From positions 62,001-126,000 of the forward strand of contig NZ_NKCN01000002.1 in assembly GCF_002245535.1 (NCBI RefSeq): DNA of 64,000 bases, in the 5' to 3' direction. Positions within the stretch are counted from its first letter, which is position 1, and each line of letters begins with the position of its first letter. The position numbers and the translations under genes are program-made. Below are positions 58,776-64,000 of the stretch, piece by piece. The notes beneath the pieces were generated by a model. The model made no database searches. It was not told where the DNA came from and saw nothing but the letters and a program-made list of their open reading frames with translations. Source of the DNA: Mycobacterium lehmannii (lineage in GTDB: Bacteria > Actinomycetota > Actinomycetes > Mycobacteriales > Mycobacteriaceae).

Positions 58776-60530
58776 TCAGTACTTCCGTTCCATCGGCTCA
58801 TAGCGGGTCTGGACCACGGGCTTGTAGTCCAGCCGGATGTCGGACAGAAGGTCGGTGCCCTCCTTGTAGGCCATGGTGTGGCGCATGTAGTTGGTGTCAT
58901 CGCGGTTGGGGTAGTCCTCGCGGGCATGGCCGCCACGGGACTCCTTGCGATTCAACGCCCCGACCACGGTGACCTCGGCGAGCTCGAGCAGGAAGCCGAG
59001 CTCGATCGCTTCGAGCAGATCGCTGTTGTAGCGCTTGCCCTTGTCGTGCACCGTTATTCGCGAGTACCGCTCCTTGAGTGCGTGGATGTCGGTCAGCGCC
59101 TGCTTCAGCGTCTCCTCGGTGCGGAACACCGCGGCGTTGTTGTCCATCGACTGCTGCAGGGCGCCGCGGATGTCGGCGACGCGCTCGTTGCCGTGCTCGG
59201 AGAGGATGTCGCCGACCCAGTCGACCACCATGCCCGCCGGATTCTGCGGAAGCGGGACGTGGTCGTGTCCCAGTGCGTAATTGGCCGCGGCGATGCCGGC
59301 GCGCCGGCCGAACACGTTGATGTCCAGCAGCGAGTTGGTGCCCAGGCGGTTGGCGCCGTGGACGGACACGCACGCGCATTCACCCGCGGCGTAGAGGCCG
59401 GGAATGATCGTCGTGTTGTCGCGCAGCACCTGGCCGTTGACGTTGGTCGGGATGCCGCCCATCACGTAGTGGCACGTCGGGTAGACCGGCACCAACTCCT
59501 TGACCGGGTCGACGCCCAAATACGTGCGGGCGAACTCGGTGATGTCGGGCAGCTTGGCCTCGAGCACGTCCTCGCCGAGGTGGCGTACGTCGATGTAGAC
59601 GTAGTCCTTGTTCGGCCCCGCGCCGCGGCCCTCGAGCACCTCGAGCACCATCGACCTGGCGACGATGTCGCGCGGGGCCAGGTCGACGATCGTCGGCGCG
59701 TAGCGCTCCATGAAGCGCTCGCCATCACCGTTGAGCAACCGGCCGCCCTCACCGCGCACCGCCTCGGAGATCAGGATGCCGAGGCCGGCGAGGCCGGTCG
59801 GATGGAACTGGTGAAACTCCATGTCCTCCAAGGGAAGTCCCTTGCGGAAGACGATGCCGAGACCGTCCCCGGTCAACGTGTGCGCATTGGAGGTCGTCTT
59901 GTACATCCGCCCCGACCCGCCGGTGGCGAACACGATGGCCTTGGCGTGGAAGACGTGGATGTCACCGGTGGCCAGCTCATAGGCGATGACGCCGGTGGCC
60001 ACGGGGCCGGACTGCGTCTCGGTGATCGATATGTCCAGCGCGTAGAACTCGTTGAAGAACTCGACGTCGTGCTTGACGCAGTTCTGATACAGCGTCTGCA
60101 GGATCATGTGGCCGGTGCGGTCGGCGGCATAACAGGCCCGGCGCACGGGAGCCTTGCCGTGATCGCGGGTGTGCCCGCCGAAGCGGCGTTGGTCGATGCG
60201 GCCCTCGGGGGTGCGGTTGAACGGCATCCCCATCTTTTCGAGGTCCAGCACCGCGTCGATGGCTTCCTTGCACATGATCTCGACGGCGTCCTGGTCGGCG
60301 AGGTAGTCGCCGCCCTTGACGGTGTCGAAGGTGTGCCACTCCCAGTTGTCCTCTTCGACGTTGGCCAGCGCCGCGCACATCCCGCCCTGGGCCGCGCCGG
60401 TGTGGCTGCGCGTCGGGTACAGCTTGGTCAGGACCGCGGTGCGCGCTCGCGGTCCCGCCTCCACCGCCGCGCGCATACCGGCCCCGCCCGCACCGACGAT
60501 GACGACGTCGTAGCGATGTTCCTGAATCAT
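58776..60530 (-). CDS. sdhA: Succinate dehydrogenase flavoprotein subunit
   Basis: 584 residues. FAD dinucleotide fold VVIVGAGGAGMRAAVEAG, covalent-FAD His43 in TRSHTGAAQGGMCAAL, active-site regions FGGHTRDHGKAPVRRACYA and HPTGLAGLGILISEAVRGEG, and C-terminal KGKRYNSDLLEAIELGFLLE. Oxidises succinate to fumarate. ATG 60530, 13 bases after sdhD. Resembles the mycobacterial Sdh2 (Rv3318) complex. Confidence 0.97.
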   Translation of the reverse strand: MIQEHRYDVVIVGAGGAGMRAAVEAGPRARTAVLTKLYPTRSHTGAAQGGMCAALANVEEDNWEWHTFDTVKGGDYLADQDAVEIMCKEAIDAVLDLEKMGMPFNRTPEGRIDQRRFGGHTRDHGKAPVRRACYAADRTGHMILQTLYQNCVKHDVEFFNEFYALDISITETQSGPVATGVIAYELATGDIHVFHAKAIVFATGGSGRMYKTTSNAHTLTGDGLGIVFRKGLPLEDMEFHQFHPTGLAGLGILISEAVRGEGGRLLNGDGERFMERYAPTIVDLAPRDIVARSMVLEVLEGRGAGPNKDYVYIDVRHLGEDVLEAKLPDITEFARTYLGVDPVKELVPVYPTCHYVMGGIPTNVNGQVLRDNTTIIPGLYAAGECACVSVHGANRLGTNSLLDINVFGRRAGIAAANYALGHDHVPLPQNPAGMVVDWVGDILSEHGNERVADIRGALQQSMDNNAAVFRTEETLKQALTDIHALKERYSRITVHDKGKRYNSDLLEAIELGFLLELAEVTVVGALNRKESRGGHAREDYPNRDDTNYMRHTMAYKEGTDLLSDIRLDYKPVVQTRYEPMERKY

Positions 60531-60543
60531 GTGTTGCTCACCC

Positions 60544-61035
60544 TCATGAGATGTTCGCGTCGAAGGTCACCAGCACGTAGCTGCCCAGCACCAGGGTGAA
60601 TCCGGTCGCCAGCAGCAACAGCGAGTTCAGCCAGAATTTCGTGGTGTTCTTGCGCGCGTAGTCACCGATAATCGTGCGCAGCCCGTTGGCTCCGTGCAGC
60701 TGGGCCAGCCACAGCAGCGCCATGTCCCAGATCTGCCAGAACGGCGACGCCCAGCGTTCGGCGACGTAGTTGAAGTCGATGCGATAGACCCCGTCCTCCC
60801 ACATCAGCATCACGAACAGGTGGCCGAGCGCCAGAAAGACCAGCGCGACACCCGAGAACCGCATGAACAGCCACGCGTATTTCTCGAAGTAGGGGATGCC
60901 GCGCGGACGCCGAGGTGCCCGCGGGTGGTCCAGGCCGGCCGGCCTGTCGTGCTCCTTCTGCATCACCGGGGCGATGCGGCCCTCGCGGTGGTGCGGCGTC
61001 CAGGCTCCCGCGGGCCCGCCGGCTGGCGCGCTCAC
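60544..61035 (-). CDS. sdhD: Succinate dehydrogenase membrane anchor SdhD
   Basis: 163 residues. N-terminal Pro/Arg-rich cytoplasmic part, then three membrane helices: LFMRFSGVALVFLALGHLFV with a heme-ligand His candidate (LGHLF), WDMALLWLAQLHGANGLRTI, and LLLLATGFTLVLGSYVLVTF. GTG 61035 overlaps the sdhC stop as GTGA. Anchors SdhAB and forms the quinone site with SdhC. Confidence 0.93.
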   Translation of the reverse strand: MSAPAGGPAGAWTPHHREGRIAPVMQKEHDRPAGLDHPRAPRRPRGIPYFEKYAWLFMRFSGVALVFLALGHLFVMLMWEDGVYRIDFNYVAERWASPFWQIWDMALLWLAQLHGANGLRTIIGDYARKNTTKFWLNSLLLLATGFTLVLGSYVLVTFDANIS

Positions 61036-61466
61036 AGGAACCGCTCCGCCATGTGCATGCCGATGATGCCGAGGGACGGGATGAAGATCGCCAGGAAGAC
61101 GCCGACCACGATCCACAGCATCACCCGCTGATAGCGCGCGCCGTGCTGCCAGAAGTCGATGAGGATCACCCGGATGCCGTTCAGGGCGTGGTAGAGCACG
61201 GCGACGACGAGCCCGATCTCCATCAGCCCGATCAGCGGAGTCTTGTAGGTCTCGATGACCTCGTTATAGGCCTGCGGGCTGACCCGCACCAGCGCCGTGT
61301 CGAGCACGTGCACGAACAGGAAGAAGAAGATCGTCGCACCGGTGATGCGGTGCAGGACCCAGGACCACATCCCGGGATCGCCGCGGTAGAGGGTTCGTCT
61401 GCGCGACGGTCGCGATCGTGGAGCCGCGGAGGATCCCGGCGGTCCCCCGGAAATCTGAGTACTCAT
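61032..61466 (-). CDS. sdhC: Succinate dehydrogenase cytochrome b subunit SdhC
   Basis: 144 residues. Conserved N-terminal RRTLYRGDPGMWSWVLHRIT, helix 1 GATIFFFLFVHVLDTALV with His ligand, helix 2 LIGLMEIGLVVAVLYHALNG, IRVILIDFW, helix 3 VMLWIVVGVFLAIFIPSLGI. ATG 61466 has GGAGG just upstream; longer in-frame starts to 61565 are rejected. First gene of the operon; its promoter region contains a 7-bp inverted repeat at 61597. Confidence 0.93.
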   Translation of the reverse strand: MSTQISGGPPGSSAAPRSRPSRRRTLYRGDPGMWSWVLHRITGATIFFFLFVHVLDTALVRVSPQAYNEVIETYKTPLIGLMEIGLVVAVLYHALNGIRVILIDFWQHGARYQRVMLWIVVGVFLAIFIPSLGIIGMHMAERFL

Positions 61467-61596
61467 CTGGCCTCCAACGCCTTCGGTGGACGATTGGGCT
61501 TCGGAGCTGCACCGGGCGGCAGGCTTCTTCCTGGCGGTCGGTTCCGGTTCGTGCACTTCACCCAAACCTCGGGGCGACTCTAAACCCAGTTGTACT

Positions 61597-61618
61597 GCTA
61601 AACGAACTACGGTTTAGC
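61597..61618. promoter_or_regulatory. Inverted repeat between sdhC and cdd, operator candidate
   Basis: GCTAAAC (61597-61603), 8-base spacer GAACTACG, GTTTAGC (61612-61618): a perfect 7-bp-arm palindrome in the 259-base divergent gap, 131 bases upstream of sdhC and 108 upstream of cdd. The symmetry and AT-rich arms look like a dimeric repressor site. The rest of the gap holds no gene; ORFs entering it from cdd and sdhC are overextended starts. Confidence 0.5.
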
Positions 61619-61725
61619 CGTCGATGTCTTGAAAAACGCCGAAGTTAGGGTTGCCTATTCCGATTCCCGGCTCCGCGGAGGGGGCATCGGAATGCATTCA
61701 GAACCGGCCTGGCGAGGGTGGGACG

Positions 61726-62148
61726 ATGTCGGAGATCAACTGGAATATGTTGCGTTACAAGGCAACTGAAGTTTCCAGGGCAGCTTATGCGCCATATTCG
61801 GGGTTTGCGGTCGGCGCGGCCGCCCTGGTCGACGACGGGCGGGTGGCGACTGGTTGCAATGTGGAAAATGTCTCATATGGCCTTGGTCTCTGTGCGGAGT
61901 GCGCGGTGGTCTGCGACCTGCATTCGGGCGGTGGCGGGCGACTGATCGCGCTGTCGTGCGTCGACGCGGCGGGGGACCTGCTCATGCCGTGCGGCCGGTG
62001 TCGTCAGGTGCTGCTCGAGCACGGCGGGCCGGAGATGCTGATCGACCATCCGGGCGGACCGCGGCCGCTGGCGGAGCTTCTTCCCGACGCGTTCGGCCCG
62101 CAGGACCTGGCTCGCCGCGATCGGCCGCGGGATGGGGAAACTCCGTGA
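61726..62148 (+). CDS. cdd: Cytidine deaminase
   Basis: 140 residues, short homotetrameric type, homologous to Rv3315c. Zinc site Cys56-Ala-Glu58 and Cys89/Cys92 in MPCGRCRQVL; substrate strand YAPYSGFAVGAAALVDDGRV and GCNVENVSYGLGLCAECA. It deaminates cytidine and deoxycytidine. ATG 61726; the stop overlaps deoA GTG as GTGA. The C-terminal extension after PDAFGP is Arg-rich and typical of mycobacteria. Confidence 0.95.
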   Translation: MSEINWNMLRYKATEVSRAAYAPYSGFAVGAAALVDDGRVATGCNVENVSYGLGLCAECAVVCDLHSGGGGRLIALSCVDAAGDLLMPCGRCRQVLLEHGGPEMLIDHPGGPRPLAELLPDAFGPQDLARRDRPRDGETP

Positions 62149-63452
62149 CGCAGTTCACATTTGATGCACCGACGGTGATCCGGACCAAGCGTGACGGTGG
62201 GGTGCTCTCGGACGCGGCGATCGACTGGGTGATCGACGCCTACACCCATGGCCGCGTGGCCGACGAGCAGATGTCGGCGTTGCTGATGGCGATTTTCCTG
62301 CGCGGTATGACGGCAGCCGAGATCGCCCGTTGGACGGCGGCGATGGTCGACTCCGGCGAGCGGATGGACTTCAGCGATCTCCGTCGTGGCGGAAGGCCTC
62401 TGGCGTTGGTGGACAAGCACTCCACCGGCGGTGTCGGAGACAAGACCACCATCCCGCTGGTGCCCGTCGTGATGGCTTGCGGCGGCGCGGTGCCCCAGGC
62501 CGCCGGACGAGGCCTCGGGCATACCGGCGGCACGCTCGACAAGCTGGAGTCCATCGCCGGGTTCACCGCTGAGATCTCCAAACACCAGATCCGCCAACAG
62601 CTTTGCGACTTGGGCGCCGCGATCTTCGCTGCCGGTGAACTGGCACCCGCCGACCGCAAGATATATGCGCTGCGCGACATCACGGCGACCACGGAGTCGC
62701 TGCCGTTGATCGCGAGTTCGGTGATGAGCAAGAAGATCGCGGAGGGCGCCAACGCATTGGTGCTCGACACCAAGGTCGGTTCTGGTGCCTTCCTGAAGAC
62801 GGAGGAGGAGTCGCGGGAGTTGGCCCGCACGATGGTCGAACTGGGCACCGCGCACGGCCTGACCACCCGGGCGGTGCTGACCGACATGTCCACACCGCTG
62901 GGCTGCGCCGTCGGCAATGCCGTGGAGGTGGCCGAATCGCTGGAGGTGCTCGCCGGTGGCGGTCCGCCCGACGTGGTCGAGCTCACGGTCACCCTGGCCG
63001 CCGAGATGCTCGATGCCGCGGGCCTCGACGGTGTCGACCCGGCCCAGACCCTTGCGGACGGCTCGGCGATGGACCGGTTCCGCGATCTCGTCGCCGCGCA
63101 GGGCGGTGATCTGGGCCAGGACCTGCCCGTCGGTCCTCACGCCGAAACCATCACGGCGCCGCGCGATGGCAGGATGGAGAGCATCGACGCGATGGCGGTG
63201 GGTCTGGCGGTGTGGCGGCTCGGAGCGGGCCGCTCCGCTCCTGGTGAGCGGGTCCAGCCGGGCGCGGGGATGTACATCCACCGGCGGGTGGGCGAACCGG
63301 TGAGCGCCGGGGAGCCGCTGTTCACGCTGTACACCGAGACTCCCGAGCGTTTCGAGGGGGCGATCGCCGAACTGGATGGCGGCTGGGCCGTCGGCGACGC
63401 CGAACCGCCGTCGCGTCCGCTGATCATCGACCGAATCACGAGCGGAGACTGA
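62145..63452 (+). CDS. deoA: Thymidine phosphorylase
   Basis: 435 residues, homologous to Rv3314c. Glycosyltransferase family signatures: MSALLMAIFLRGMTAAEIAR, LVDKHSTGGVGDKTTIPLVP (phosphate site), RGLGHTGGTLDKLESIAGF and IASSVMSKKIAEGANALVLD, then TKVGSGAF. It phosphorolyses thymidine and deoxyuridine. GTG 62145 is coupled to cdd. Confidence 0.95.
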   Translation: MTQFTFDAPTVIRTKRDGGVLSDAAIDWVIDAYTHGRVADEQMSALLMAIFLRGMTAAEIARWTAAMVDSGERMDFSDLRRGGRPLALVDKHSTGGVGDKTTIPLVPVVMACGGAVPQAAGRGLGHTGGTLDKLESIAGFTAEISKHQIRQQLCDLGAAIFAAGELAPADRKIYALRDITATTESLPLIASSVMSKKIAEGANALVLDTKVGSGAFLKTEEESRELARTMVELGTAHGLTTRAVLTDMSTPLGCAVGNAVEVAESLEVLAGGGPPDVVELTVTLAAEMLDAAGLDGVDPAQTLADGSAMDRFRDLVAAQGGDLGQDLPVGPHAETITAPRDGRMESIDAMAVGLAVWRLGAGRSAPGERVQPGAGMYIHRRVGEPVSAGEPLFTLYTETPERFEGAIAELDGGWAVGDAEPPSRPLIIDRITSGD

Positions 63453-63464
63453 CCGGAGACCGAC

Positions 63465-64000
63465 ATGACGACGCTTTCGCTGGACTCGATCAGACAAGCG
63501 CCCAAGGCGCTGCTGCACGACCACCTGGACGGCGGGCTGCGCCCGGCGACCGTCCTGGAACTGGCCGAGGCGACGGGTTACGACGATCTTCCGGCGACCG
63601 AAATCGACGAGCTGGCGACGTTCTTCCGCACTGCCGCGCACAGCGGGTCGCTGGTGCGCTATCTCGAACCGTTCGCCCACACCGTCGGCGTCATGCAGAC
63701 ACCCGAGGCCCTGCACCGGGTGGCCTACGAGTGCGTCGAGGACCTCGCCGCCGACAACGTGGTTTACGCCGAGGTCCGCTTCGCGCCGGAACTGCACATC
63801 GACGGCGGACTGTCGCTGGACGCCGTCGTCGACGCGGTGATGGCCGGGTTCGCCGACGGTGAGAAGGCCGCCAGCGCCGAAGGGCGGACCATCACCGTGC
63901 GCTGCCTGGTGACCGCGATGCGGCACGCGGCGCGCTCGCTCGAGATCGCCGAACTGGCGGTTCGGTTCCGCGACAAGGGCGTTGTCGGTTTCGACATCGC
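63465..64000 (+). CDS. add: Adenosine deaminase, N-terminal part
   Basis: The first 178 residues are present; the gene runs off the window. ATG 63465 with CCGGAG upstream, 12 bases after deoA. Zinc ligands His18 and His20 in [20 protein letters not shown] strand [13 protein letters not shown]. Homologous to Rv3313c. Third gene of the cdd-deoA-add salvage operon, feeding inosine and deoxyinosine. Confidence 0.93.
   Translation, partial: MTTLSLDSIRQAPKALLHDHLDGGLRPATVLELAEATGYDDLPATEIDELATFFRTAAHSGSLVRYLEPFAHTVGVMQTPEALHRVAYECVEDLAADNVVYAEVRFAPELHIDGGLSLDAVVDAVMAGFADGEKAASAEGRTITVRCLVTAMRHAARSLEIAELAVRFRDKGVVGFDI

Overview
This is a GC-rich (roughly two thirds G+C) actinobacterial chromosome segment. 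Gene content and order match the mycobacterial block that runs from choD through guaA, imuA'/imuB, dnaE2, the Rv3365c-Rv3361c conservon, folD, metX/metY, trpS, dacB1, sigJ and sdhCDAB to cdd-deoA-add in M. tuberculosis. Several differences point to a fast-growing relative (Mycolicibacterium type): a flavohemoglobin with its NsrR-like regulator, an Rv1747-like FHA-ABC exporter, a monomeric isocitrate dehydrogenase, a guanidinium exporter, and a Usp protein next to an HNH protein. About 60 protein genes are packed with almost no spacer. I saw no rRNA, tRNA, CRISPR array, insertion sequence or prophage. Only one gap exceeds 300 bases, and it holds a riboswitch.

Layout. 1-5.7 kb: 3' end of a cholesterol-oxidase-like gene, a phoU with a disturbed start, a GH65 phosphorylase/HAD phosphoglucomutase pair, and a CD225/DUF2752 membrane pair. 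5.7-10 kb: guaA, then the SOS-controlled imuA'-imuB unit with a small membrane protein. 10-16.4 kb: nucleoside hydrolase, acyl-CoA reductase (AcrA1-like) and R-hydratase (HtdY-like), universal stress protein, DUF222-HNH endonuclease. 16.5-23.2 kb: dnaE2 behind a second LexA box, MFS exporter, F420/flavin PPOX protein, nitroreductase, TrmL, methyltransferase. 23.4-28 kb: a conservon (cvnABCD) ending in mfpA. 28-31 kb: nsrR-hmp and an amidohydrolase. 31-36.7 kb: FHA-ABC exporter, secreted protein, old yellow enzyme, folD-DUF3017. 36.7-40.4 kb: metY-metX-methyltransferase operon under a SAM-IV riboswitch. 40.4-47.8 kb: icd, alpha/beta hydrolase, xthA-trpS-yihY, a guanidine-III riboswitch with its Gdx exporter, nitronate monooxygenase. 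47.8-57.8 kb: dacB1, an Lrp/aminotransferase/SMP-30 unit with a long hairpin, aldehyde dehydrogenase, PrsW, sigJ with its carboxymuconolactone-decarboxylase partner, HSL-type lipase. 57.9-64 kb: sdhCDAB and the divergent cdd-deoA-add nucleoside salvage operon.

How genes work together. Three regulatory systems can be read directly from sequence. (1) Two LexA boxes tie imuA'/imuB and dnaE2 into one SOS mutasome. (2) A SAM-IV aptamer gates sulfhydrylation-route methionine synthesis. (3) A compact guanidine-III pseudoknot sits 4 nt from the ribosome binding site of a guanidinium exporter. Co-directional genes often overlap by RTGA. Seven convergent gene pairs end in the same 4-base CTAA/CTAG overlap, which leaves no room for terminators. 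Other things worth a second look are an 8-codon leader coupled to phoU, a 20-codon leader coupled to cvnA, a 19-bp-arm inverted repeat in front of the SMP-30 gene, and a small TM protein coupled to imuB.
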